Positions 44,738 to 52,321 of a stretch of 64,000 bases of DNA are shown here, piece after piece. The DNA is from an uncultured Lachnospiraceae bacterium (GTDB lineage: Bacteria > Bacillota > Clostridia > Lachnospirales > Lachnospiraceae). How positions within the stretch are numbered: position 1 is the first letter of the stretch; each line of letters opens with the position of its first letter. The DNA is taken from NCBI GenBank assembly GCA_945868435.1, contig CAMBLG010000004.1, positions 62,001-126,000 of the forward strand, given 5' to 3'. Both the position numbers and the translations under genes were made by a program. Below the pieces are notes generated by a model. That model did not search any database and was not told where the DNA came from. It was given only the letters and a program-made list of their open reading frames with translations.

Positions 44738-46210
44738 ATAGCACTTTATCATTTTTCAATCGCACAGATAAAGCGCAGCGCCGGTCAGAGCGCCATTGCC
44801 AGCGCAGCCTACCGAGCCGGGGAGCGTCTTTACAGCAGCTACTATGGAGAAGTCAGCGATTACACCAAAAAGGGCGGCGTGATCGCTTCGGAAATCATGC
44901 TGCCGCCCCATGCGCCGGAAATATATCTTGACCGGGCGACCCTCTGGAATGCTGTGGAGAACTGCGAGAAACATCCAAAAGCACAGCTTGCCTATTCCTT
45001 TGATATTGCCATGCAGAATGAATTGACGCTGGAAGAAAACATGGAGCTGGCGAGGAAGTTCGTGCAGGAGCAGTTTGTGGCAAAAGGCATGATTGCCGAC
45101 CTTGCTTTTCACAGCCCGGAGAAAGAGGACGGCGGCATCCCTAACCCGCATTTCCATGTGATGACAACCATGCGCCCCTTGAACCCGGATGGCACATGGG
45201 GACAAAAACAGCGGCGGGAATATCTTCTTGATGAAGATGGAAACCGAATCCGGGATAAAAACGGCGATTATATGTTTAACGCTGTCCATACAACAGACTG
45301 GCATGAGCCGGAAACACTGGAACACTGGCGGGAGCAGTGGGCGGCTGCCGTTAATACAAAATTCGAGGAAAAAGGACTGGATGTGCGTATCGACCACCGT
45401 TCCTATGTGCGGCAGGGGCTTGACCTGATACCTACTGTCCACGAGGGCGCTAATGTCCGGCAGATGGAAGCAAAAGGCATCCGTACCGAAAAAGGGGAAC
45501 TGAACCGCTGGATTAAAGCTACCAACCGGCTCATGCAGGATGTGAGGAAGAAGATCAAAGCCCTGTTTGTCTGGATGGCAGAGGTAAAAGAAGAACTTTC
45601 CAAACCGCAGACACCGAACCTTGCCGACCTGCTGATCGCTTATTACAACCAGCGCAACGCAGGGGCATGGAGCAATAAAGCCAGAACCGGAAACTTAAAG
45701 CAGTTTGCCGAAGCCGTCAATTATCTGACGGAAAACAAGCTGCTCACATTAGAGGATTTGCAGGAGCGTCTTTCCTCTGTCAGTGAAGAATTTGAAGCAT
45801 TAAGCGGCTCCATGAAAAAGAAATCTGCCCGGATAAAGGAATTGAAGGAATTGATACGGGAGGGCGAGAATTACCAGCGGCTAAAACCTGTCCATACGGA
45901 ATTGAACAATATCAAGTTTAAGAAACAAAGGGAGAAATTTGAAACATCCCACGATGCGGAGTTACGGCTGTTTTATGCCGCCCGCCGTATTCTGAAAGAA
46001 AAACTGGACGGAAAACCCATTGCCATGAAAGCATGGAAACAGGAATATGCACAGTTAAAAACAGAGTATGCCGAACTGTCTCCGCAGCACAAGCCACTCC
46101 GGGAGGAAGTCATACGGCTGCGGCAGGTGCAGAACGCCGTAGATACCGCACTGCGCCGGAGGGAGCAGCCACAGGAAGTACAGAGAAAGAAACATGAGAT
46201 GGAGCTATGA
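44738..46210 (+). CDS. MobA/MobL-family relaxase, with ATA in place of the start codon
   Basis: About 490 residues. From GCACTTTAT at 44741 the frame reads ALYHFSIAQIKRSAGQ, the usual N-terminus of this family after Met, but the codon in the Met position is ATA (44738-44740) and no ATG, GTG or TTG lies between it and an upstream in-frame stop. The predicted catalytic Tyr25 (ASAAYRAG) is in this part. The metal-binding His pair NPHFHVM comes later. The first canonical start is GTG at 44879, which would lose the tyrosine. It nicks oriT and leads the strand in transfer. The C-terminal half is helical. Either ATA initiates weakly or the gene is damaged. Confidence 0.85.
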   Translation: MALYHFSIAQIKRSAGQSAIASAAYRAGERLYSSYYGEVSDYTKKGGVIASEIMLPPHAPEIYLDRATLWNAVENCEKHPKAQLAYSFDIAMQNELTLEENMELARKFVQEQFVAKGMIADLAFHSPEKEDGGIPNPHFHVMTTMRPLNPDGTWGQKQRREYLLDEDGNRIRDKNGDYMFNAVHTTDWHEPETLEHWREQWAAAVNTKFEEKGLDVRIDHRSYVRQGLDLIPTVHEGANVRQMEAKGIRTEKGELNRWIKATNRLMQDVRKKIKALFVWMAEVKEELSKPQTPNLADLLIAYYNQRNAGAWSNKARTGNLKQFAEAVNYLTENKLLTLEDLQERLSSVSEEFEALSGSMKKKSARIKELKELIREGENYQRLKPVHTELNNIKFKKQREKFETSHDAELRLFYAARRILKEKLDGKPIAMKAWKQEYAQLKTEYAELSPQHKPLREEVIRLRQVQNAVDTALRRREQPQEVQRKKHEMEL

Positions 46211-46257
46211 TATAACCGGCAGCTTTACCGTTACCGGTATTTTTATGGAGGGAGTAT

Positions 46258-46998
46258 TTGAATGTATTTGAAGCGGTGAAACAGTCTGTTACCACCCGGC
46301 AGGCTGCTTCATTCTATGGAATCCGGGTGGGGAGAAACAGCATGGTCTGCTGTCCATTCCACAATGACCGCACGCCCAGCATGAAAGTGGACAGCCGCTT
46401 TTACTGCTTCGGCTGCGGGGCTTCCGGGGATGTGATCGACTTTGTCGCTTTGCTGCATGGATTGGGGAAACGGGAAGCTGCGGTCAGGCTTGCGGAGGAC
46501 TTCGGTGTTTCCTATGAGAAATCCGGCAATGCGCCGCCAGATAGGAAGCGTCACAACAGGTCACAGCCCCGACAAAAATCAGCGGAGCAGAGATTTCAGG
46601 AAACGAAACGGTATTGTTTCCGGGTGCTATGCGATTATCTGCGTCTGCTGGAGCATTGGAAAACAGCATACGCCCCACAGCCGCAGGATGCCATCTGGCA
46701 TCCTCTTTTTGTGGAAGCGTTGCAGAGGATAAGCTACACAGAATACCTTTTGGATATTTTGTTATACGGAGAAATAGAAGAAAAAGCGGCATTGATCGCC
46801 ACACAGGGAAAGGAGGTGCTGCGGCTTGAACAGCGAATTTCAGAACTTGCCGCCGGAAACGCAGGAAGCGGTCAAAAGGACGATGGACACAATGGAACCG
46901 GCGCAGACACCGGCAGAAATCCGGGAGACATTAGAGGGGACGCAGAAAGGCGGCGTGAAGAACAGCATCCGAAACTGCCTGACGGTGTTCCAGCATGA
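46258..46998 (+). CDS. CHC2 zinc-finger DNA primase-like protein
   Basis: A 246-residue protein with the DnaG-type zinc finger CCPFHNDRTPSMKVD...FYCFGCGASGDVIDF in residues ~30-65. The catalytic TOPRIM domain of DnaG is absent, so it is a partial primase, usual in such elements. Its TTG start at 46258 follows GGAGGGAG. The last ~60 residues are Gly/Asn/Asp-rich and overlap the next gene by 173 bases. Works with the VapE-like ATPase in replicating the excised or transferred form. Confidence 0.88.
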   Translation: MNVFEAVKQSVTTRQAASFYGIRVGRNSMVCCPFHNDRTPSMKVDSRFYCFGCGASGDVIDFVALLHGLGKREAAVRLAEDFGVSYEKSGNAPPDRKRHNRSQPRQKSAEQRFQETKRYCFRVLCDYLRLLEHWKTAYAPQPQDAIWHPLFVEALQRISYTEYLLDILLYGEIEEKAALIATQGKEVLRLEQRISELAAGNAGSGQKDDGHNGTGADTGRNPGDIRGDAERRREEQHPKLPDGVPA

Positions 46999-48223
46999 CC
47001 CTCTGTTTCGTGGGGCGCTGCGCCTGAACCTTTTGACGGAGCAGATTGACATTGTGAAACCGCTGGGCTGGGAGCGCACCAGTGCCACGCTGACCGACAT
47101 GGACATGAACTACCTGCTTTTGTATCTGGAAGAAAACTACGGGCTTACCAGCGAGAAAAAGGTGCAGAGCGCCATCAAGATTGTTGCCAATGAAAACCGC
47201 TACCATCCGGTCAGGGATTACCTGAACAGCCTGCAATGTGACGGCACAGAGCGCATCCGTTACGCCCTGCATCACTTTCTGGGAGCCGATACGGACGAAT
47301 ACACCTATGAAGCCTTGAAACTGTTCCTGATGGGAGCCATCCGGCGGGTATTCAGACCGGGGAGCAAGTTTGAGGTCATGCTCTGTCTGGTTGGTGGTCA
47401 GGGAGCCGGGAAATCTACCTTTTTCCGGCTACTGGCAGGCAGGGACGAATGGTTTTCAGACGATTTGAAGAAGCTGGACGATGAAAATGTGTACCGCAAG
47501 CTGCAAGGACATTGGATTATCGAGATGTCGGAGATGATCGCCACAGCCAACGCCAAGAGTATTGAGGAAATCAAGTCATTCTTAAGCCGCCAGAAAGAAA
47601 CCTACAAAGTGCCGTATGAGACACATCCGGCAGACCGGCTGCGGCAATGTGTATTTGGAGGGACGACCAACCGGCAGGACTTTTTGCCCCGTGACCGCAC
47701 TGGCAACCGGCGCTTTCTCCCCGTGACGGTGTACCCGGAACGGGCGGAGGTTCACATACTGGACGATGAAGCGGCGGCGAGGGCGTATATCGAACAGATG
47801 TGGGCGGAAGCCATGACGGTTTACCGCAGTGGGAAGTATAAGCTGTCATTCAGCATAGAAATGAACCGATACCTAAACGCCCACCAGCAGGACTTTATGC
47901 AGGAAGACACACAGGCTGGCATGATCTACGCCTATTTGGAGGACTACACCGGCGACAGGGTATGTTCCAAGCAGCTTTATGAGGAAGCGCTGGGGAACTT
48001 AAATTCCCCGGCAGACTGGGAGACACGGGCAATCTGCGAGATTATGAATACCGGCATTGCGGGCGGCATCATACAGGGCTGGGCAGCCTACAAAAGCCCG
48101 AAGCGGTATAAGAAATACGGTTCTCAAAAAGGCTGGGAGCGTGTCAACCAAGCTCCGCCGGAGGGGGACGGTTTTCGAGAAATCACGGAAGAAGAAGCCC
48201 GGCAAATGGAACTGCCATTCTGA
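46826..48223 (+). CDS. VapE-family (virulence-associated E) ATPase/helicase
   Basis: A 465-residue P-loop protein. Walker A GGQGAGKST near residue 190, then WIIEMSEM (Walker B region) and FGGTTNRQDFLPRDRTGNRR, typical VapE signatures. It belongs to superfamily 3-like helicases used by phages and islands to initiate replication. Start TTG at 46826 follows AGGAGG by 9 bases; this produces a long overlap with the primase gene. An iteron-like array starts 10 bases after its stop. Confidence 0.92.
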   Translation: MNSEFQNLPPETQEAVKRTMDTMEPAQTPAEIRETLEGTQKGGVKNSIRNCLTVFQHDPLFRGALRLNLLTEQIDIVKPLGWERTSATLTDMDMNYLLLYLEENYGLTSEKKVQSAIKIVANENRYHPVRDYLNSLQCDGTERIRYALHHFLGADTDEYTYEALKLFLMGAIRRVFRPGSKFEVMLCLVGGQGAGKSTFFRLLAGRDEWFSDDLKKLDDENVYRKLQGHWIIEMSEMIATANAKSIEEIKSFLSRQKETYKVPYETHPADRLRQCVFGGTTNRQDFLPRDRTGNRRFLPVTVYPERAEVHILDDEAAARAYIEQMWAEAMTVYRSGKYKLSFSIEMNRYLNAHQQDFMQEDTQAGMIYAYLEDYTGDRVCSKQLYEEALGNLNSPADWETRAICEIMNTGIAGGIIQGWAAYKSPKRYKKYGSQKGWERVNQAPPEGDGFREITEEEARQMELPF

Positions 48224-48232
48224 AAAGCCACC

Positions 48233-48417
48233 GGTTGACAGTTTGGTTGACGCTTCGGTTGACAGCCGGTTGACGGGGAAAAGCCTGATATTTGGGGCAT
48301 TTCTCTCCTTTGTCAACCATGTCAACCAAGAAATAAAAGAAAAAGTAAAAAGTAATCATAGAGCGCCTATGGATTGTTTTCAAAGTCTTTTCTGCCGGTT
48401 GACACGGTTTGGTTGAC
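48233..48417. repeat. array of eight GGTTGAC motifs, possible replication origin
   Basis: Direct copies begin at 48233, 48245, 48257 and 48268 (period 11-12, about one helical turn). Two inverted copies are at 48312 and 48321, and two more direct at 48397 and 48411. Located in a non-coding gap after the VapE gene. Periodic iterons of this kind are bound by initiators; a decoy or control site is possible. Confidence 0.65.
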
Positions 48418-48493
48418 ATGGAGACAGCCTGCGGCTGTACACCTGCCTGACATTCCCTTGTCGGGCATATTTCATTTATGGAGGTAACTGCCT

Positions 48494-48679
48494 ATGGCAA
48501 AAAGCAAAAACGAGAGCAATAACAAAAACAGCGGCACCCTGCTTACCGAAAAAGACGGCACCCAGTATTTTGTCATGGGGAAAGTCCGTATCAAGGTATC
48601 GGAGCATTTCGCACAGGATGGGAAGCCGCTTGACAGTCTGCTGGAAGATGTGATCCAGCACGCTGCCGCCGCTTCCTGA
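48494..48679 (+). CDS. TnpW-like small transposon protein
   Basis: 61 residues: hydrophilic Asn/Ser/Lys N-terminus, then a compact region EKDGTQYFVMGKVRIKVSE ending in DSLLEDVIQHAAAAS. The pattern of a beta strand pair and a last helix fits the TnpW family found next to serine recombinases in Tn4451-like elements. GGAGG precedes the ATG. Function unknown. Confidence 0.75.
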   Translation: MAKSKNESNNKNSGTLLTEKDGTQYFVMGKVRIKVSEHFAQDGKPLDSLLEDVIQHAAAAS

Positions 48680-48708
48680 AAAAATACGGAATAACGACTG
48701 TCAATCAG

Positions 48709-48756
48709 CCCACGCTTATGATATACTTGTACCAGCGAGTATTGTATAAGCGTGGG
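48709..48756. terminator. dyad between the TnpW-like and recombinase genes
   Basis: CCCACGCTTAT at 48709-48719 pairs with ATAAGCGTGGG at 48746-48756, with inner ATACT/AGTAT pairing, and TTGTTTCTTTT follows on the plus strand. Acts as terminator or as operator of the recombinase gene, whose AGGAGG lies 15 bases on. The core CCACGCTTAT recurs at 37032 by the left end. Confidence 0.6.
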
Positions 48757-48786
48757 TTGTTTCTTTTAGAAGGAGGATTTTTAACC

Positions 48787-50409
48787 GTGAAACAACCATA
48801 CAATACAACGATTTATAACACTGCACTATATTTGAGATTGAGCCGTGACGATGAATTACAGGGGGAAAGCGGCAGTATCCAGACCCAGCGCATGATGCTT
48901 AGACAGTATGCCGCAGAGCATGGGCTGACCATTGTAGACGAGTACATTGACGACGGATGGAGCGGGACAAATTTCGAGCGTCCAAGTTTCCAAAGGATGA
49001 TTGATGACATCGAGGACGGGAAAATCAACTGCGTTGTCACAAAGGACTTATCCCGTCTGGGAAGAAACTATATCCTGACCGGTCAGTACACGGAAATCTA
49101 TTTCCCCAGCAAGGGAGTACGCTACATTGCCATCAATGACAATGTGGACACCATCAACGGAGAAAGTGAGCTCGCACCGTTCTTAAACATCCTGAATGAA
49201 ATGCACGCCCGACAGACCAGCAAAAAGGTCAAGGCTGCCATGCATACAAGATTTGCCAATGGCGCACACTATGGAGCCTATGCACCGCTGGGCTATGTAA
49301 AAGACCCGGACAAAAAAGGTCATCTTCTGATCGACCCGGAAACACGCTGGATTGTAGAGAAGATTTTTGACCTTGCCGTACACGGGAGGGGTGCCGCCAG
49401 CATTACACGGATTCTGGTGGAAGAAAAAGTACCTACCCCCGGCTGGCTGAACTATGAAAGATATGGGACTTTCGCCAATATCTACGCCGGTGCGCCCGCA
49501 GAAAAAGCCTATGCGTGGACGATAGCACAGGTCAAGAGCATTTTGAAAGAGGAAACCTACATCGGTCACAGTGTTCACAACAAGCAGAGCAACATTTCAT
49601 TCAAGAACAAGAAAAAGGTGCGGAAGCCGCAGGAAGAATGGTATCGTGTGGAAAATACCCACGAAGCCATCATTTCCGAAGAAGTGTTCCAAAAAGTTCA
49701 AGAGCTGATTGCAAGCAGACGCAGGAAACGCAGAAACGGTACGACACAGATTTTCGCAGGATTGATAAAATGTGCAGACTGCGGATGGTCTTTAGCCTAT
49801 GGGGAAAACAAGCAGAATAAGAACCCATACGGGTACTACCATTGCAGCAAGAACGGACAGGGATTACGCCAGTGTTCCATGCACTATATCCGTTATGATG
49901 TACTGTATGCCTATGTGCTTGCAAGACTGCAATACTGGTCTATGCTGGCACAGAAAGACGAGGACAAGCTGCTGAAACGGCTGCTCAATGCCAGCGACAG
50001 AGAAAGAAACTCTGCGAAGAAAAAGCAGGCTGCGGAGCTGAAAAAGGAGGAAAAGCGTAAAGCCGAGGTTGACGGGCTGTTTGCTAAAATGTATGAGGAC
50101 TGGTCTGCCGGACGCATAACCGAGTATAATTTCAATATGCTGTCCGAGAAGTACCAGAACGAGCAAAAGGAGCTTGAAACAAAAATAAGACAGCTTCACG
50201 AAATGATGGAAGCCGCCGTACAGACCGCAGCGGATGCTGAAAAGTGGATTGCCCTGATGAAACAGTATGTCAACCCTGTGGAGCTGACCGCCGAACTTCT
50301 GACCACTCTAATTGAAAAAATAACCGTCCACGAAGCTGTCAAGGGCGAGGACGGAAGCCGTGAGCAGGAAGTAGAAATCTACTACCGCTTCATCGGCAAA
50401 ATCGACTGA
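48787..50409 (+). CDS. large serine recombinase (TnpX type)
   Basis: A 540-residue site-specific recombinase. From the GTG at 48787 (AGGAGG 9 bases before) the resolvase domain shows YLRLSRDD with catalytic Ser19, then KDLSRLGRNYI; the recombinase domain ends with a CADCGW...CSMHY zinc ribbon at about 340-385, and a coiled coil plus DUF4368-like tail follow. This family excises and inserts clostridial elements through a circular form with a GA core, with no repair synthesis. It lies at the right end, 45 bases from attR. All motifs are intact, so the element may still move. Confidence 0.95.
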   Translation: MKQPYNTTIYNTALYLRLSRDDELQGESGSIQTQRMMLRQYAAEHGLTIVDEYIDDGWSGTNFERPSFQRMIDDIEDGKINCVVTKDLSRLGRNYILTGQYTEIYFPSKGVRYIAINDNVDTINGESELAPFLNILNEMHARQTSKKVKAAMHTRFANGAHYGAYAPLGYVKDPDKKGHLLIDPETRWIVEKIFDLAVHGRGAASITRILVEEKVPTPGWLNYERYGTFANIYAGAPAEKAYAWTIAQVKSILKEETYIGHSVHNKQSNISFKNKKKVRKPQEEWYRVENTHEAIISEEVFQKVQELIASRRRKRRNGTTQIFAGLIKCADCGWSLAYGENKQNKNPYGYYHCSKNGQGLRQCSMHYIRYDVLYAYVLARLQYWSMLAQKDEDKLLKRLLNASDRERNSAKKKQAAELKKEEKRKAEVDGLFAKMYEDWSAGRITEYNFNMLSEKYQNEQKELETKIRQLHEMMEAAVQTAADAEKWIALMKQYVNPVELTAELLTTLIEKITVHEAVKGEDGSREQEVEIYYRFIGKID

Positions 50410-50440
50410 CCTTTCTTTTTTACCCAACAATATCTTTAAT

Positions 50441-50460
50441 TAAGGGAAACGGGAGAAGCC
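50441..50460. other. attR of the integrated element
   Basis: Element TTAAGGGAAACG joined to host GAGAAGCCATG. With attL it predicts a circle junction containing GGGAAAC-GGGA-GTTTCCC, a perfect 7-bp inverted repeat around the core. Confidence 0.75.
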
Positions 50461-51030
50461 ATGCCAGACTTAGAAAAAGTGATAAAACTCGCGGATATCC
50501 TGCGGGTGAATCTCGATGACCTATGTAGCAGAACCATAGACGTCGCAACGGAAGATTCCTTAAAGCTGCCCACGGAGTTGGTTTCCAAGGACAATAAGAG
50601 GCCTGCAGTCAAGTTCCTTGGTGCTGTCCTCATCATACTTGCAATTACAGTGAGCGGCGTATGCGGCTATACACTCGGGCTCAACGCAGACCCGAAAGCC
50701 GTTGCATCGCAAAAAGCCTATCCACTTTCCGACAGCATAAAAGTATCCGGACTTGATTTCTATGCAGAGCATGGAAAGTTAACCTGCAATTTTGTCCCGG
50801 AAGTATATTCCGACGAGCTCTCCTATACCATTCTTTTGATTGACGACTATCATACGCAAAATGTCTATCCCGCAACATTCAAAAACGGAGTGGGATGCGC
50901 AGCCACGCACGTAATAGACGGCAATTGCTACAGGGTAATCCTTGAGGTAAGCAACGGGGAAGACCAAAGAACCATCACCCTCGCGGACCGGATCTTTGTA
51001 AATGGAAACGTATACGAAATAATTGAATAA
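50453..51030 (+). pseudogene. XRE-family regulator, 3' fragment
   Basis: Continues the interrupted gene in frame from GAG/GAA at 50453-50457 through MPDLEKVIKLADILRVN (rest of the HTH domain), a linker, one membrane helix (LGAVLIILAITVSGVCGYTLGL) and a ~120-residue likely extracytoplasmic domain. A membrane-bound HTH regulator of this plan is common in Lachnospiraceae. The ATG at 50461 could start a protein without a full DNA-binding domain, but no ribosome site designed for it is evident (GGGAG is close). Confidence 0.85.
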
Positions 51031-51044
51031 TCCGGCAAATCCCC

Positions 51045-51155
51045 GATGTGCACCGGAGCAGCCACTTCTTTACGCGCGTATGCATCCCCTCTGGGACAGG
51101 TGTTGCCCGACACGGAAATCACCTCATCCTGTTCCTTCGTACACACCACGAGAGA
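51045..51155 (-). pseudogene. DUF1667 fragment
   Basis: In the frame ending near 51045 the translation SVSGNTCPRGDAYARKEV matches the DUF1667 family, a small Cys-rich protein that in clostridia follows the glpA-like and FAD-oxidoreductase genes. Both its beginning and end are missing. It is fused by deletion to the GlpA fragment just upstream. Confidence 0.7.
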
Positions 51156-51378
51156 ACCGTTCGTCCATCATGGCATTGCCACGGACATTGAGTTTCGATT
51201 TCCGCGTACCGGGAACCGCATCGAACCCCGCATGGATAATCGCACTGTTGGCCTTGGAGGTCCCGCTGCACACGTCCTCCTCCCGCTCGATCACACAGGC
51301 TTTCACCTCGTACCTTGACAATTCCCTTGCGATGGCGCTCCCCACAACGCCCGCTCCAATGATTGCTACATCATACAT
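51156..51378 (-). pseudogene. GlpA-like FAD oxidoreductase, N-terminal fragment
   Basis: ATG at 51378 with AGGAGG gives [20 protein letters not shown], a perfect FAD-binding start, and goes on for 73 residues to [12 protein letters not shown], as in glycerol-3-phosphate dehydrogenase-type proteins, before homology stops and a frame ends near 51124. A full protein has about 480 residues. The rest of the gene and the next one have been deleted. Confidence 0.8.
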
Positions 51379-51408
51379 ATCCAGTCCTCCTGATTCAAAA
51401 CAGAAAAT

Positions 51409-51451
51409 GAGCAAGAAAACAAAGCGAATTGCTTCGCCTGTTACCTTGCTC
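51409..51451 (-). promoter_or_regulatory. leader terminator of the lost glpA operon, likely GlpP target
   Basis: Minus-strand arms GAGCAAG and CTTGCTC with inner AACA/TGTT and GCGAA/TTCGC pairing, followed by ATTTTCTGTTTT, about 30 bases before the glpA-like start. This is the placement of a GlpP-controlled antitermination element. Confidence 0.65.
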
Positions 51452-51520
51452 ACGTCTCTTGGTATTCTCTCTTAAATTAAGCTTATTATATCACGAATAG
51501 CTGCTATGTGCAAGACAGCG

Positions 51521-52066
51521 TTACTTTGTACTGCCATCTGCCATCACTTTCTTTAACGGGATCCAGATGATAAACGCATACACACTTCCGATCACTGCCG
51601 TAATCAGCTGGGTGAGGGAAAATGTCATCTGGAACACGCCCATCTTCGGAACCATTGCTTCCGGAATCAGATTCGGAATCAAAATCAGTGAAATGACAAC
51701 ACCCATAAACAATGCCTTCAACACAGAACCTGCTGCCATTCCGGCGATCAGACCTCCACTCCCCTTCACTTTCTTCATGATCAGACCAACCCCGAGTACC
51801 AGAATCGCATTGCCAATCATAACACATGGAATGATGGCCGGAATTGCTGCCATGATCGGGCTTCCGGAAATAAAAAACGCGGTTACCGGCGTAATGACCG
51901 CCAGAATGATAGCGCACACCATCCCCACGCTCAGTACCGCGAGAATCAGACAGGCGTTGATAATGGGGCCTGTGATATAAACGCTTAAGTTCTTAAAGAA
52001 CTGGCTCACAATGCAGATGGCCAGAAGAATTGCCGTTGTTGTAATCTGTTTTGCTGTAATCTTCAT
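51521..52066 (-). CDS. ECF transporter S component
   Basis: A 181-residue protein with five or six membrane helices. From ATG at 52066 (GAGGAG close upstream) it begins MKITAKQITTTAILLAICIV, a common S-component N-terminus, and has GMVCAIILAVITPV and AAIPAIIPCVMIGN. Substrate-binding subunit of an energy-coupling factor importer for a vitamin or similar nutrient; the substrate is not evident and no EcfAT genes are nearby. Confidence 0.85.
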   Translation of the reverse strand: MKITAKQITTTAILLAICIVSQFFKNLSVYITGPIINACLILAVLSVGMVCAIILAVITPVTAFFISGSPIMAAIPAIIPCVMIGNAILVLGVGLIMKKVKGSGGLIAGMAAGSVLKALFMGVVISLILIPNLIPEAMVPKMGVFQMTFSLTQLITAVIGSVYAFIIWIPLKKVMADGSTK

Positions 52067-52201
52067 ATGCTCCTCTTTTCTGAACAAATTTCTTTTGTGA
52101 CAACTCAAGAATAATACAAACGGCCGGCAAAATCAAGGGCTGAGCACTCGTCCGCAGGCAATTGAATCTTTCCCTCGACAAATCCTCCCGAAGGCATTAC
52201 A

Positions 52202-52318
52202 ATATCTGTGATGAGGAGGGACCCACTGGGTGGGAGGATTCCTTATCACCTGCGCAGACGCCTGCGAACAAAGTTCGCCTTTCATTGCGTCTGCTCCATA
52301 TCTGTGATAAGGAGGGAC
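52202..52318 (+). repeat. duplicated ribosome-site segment with hairpin in the WYL-gene leader
   Basis: ATATCTGTGATGAGGAGG at 52202 recurs, with one change, at 52298, each ending GGGAC. Between them GCAGACGC/GCGTCTGC (52254-52261, 52287-52294) encloses GCGAAC/GTTCGC. The second copy serves the gene at 52322. Confidence 0.6.
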
Positions 52319-52321
52319 GGT

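Larger units (their letters stand above)
36990..50451. mobile_element. integrative mobilizable element of about 13.46 kb (serine-recombinase type)
   Basis: Inserted in an XRE regulator gene, whose halves rejoin in frame if the interval is removed. Content in order: FtsX-type ABC permease and ATPase, histidine kinase, response regulator, DUF6076-like protein, HTH protein, small proteins, oriT, DUF3847-like protein, relaxase, CHC2 primase, VapE-like ATPase, GGTTGAC iteron-like array, TnpW-like protein and a large serine recombinase at the right end. No type IV secretion genes are present, so it would need a helper for transfer. Related in plan to Tn4451-like elements of clostridia. Confidence 0.9.

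Noticed and set aside
48233-48417. CRISPR array
   Set aside because: The 7-base unit is far too short and the spacing 4-5 bases; no cas genes anywhere in the window.
36990-50451. Conjugative element (ICE) or prophage
   Set aside because: No type IV secretion, coupling protein or phage structural genes; relaxase plus oriT only, so mobilizable at most.
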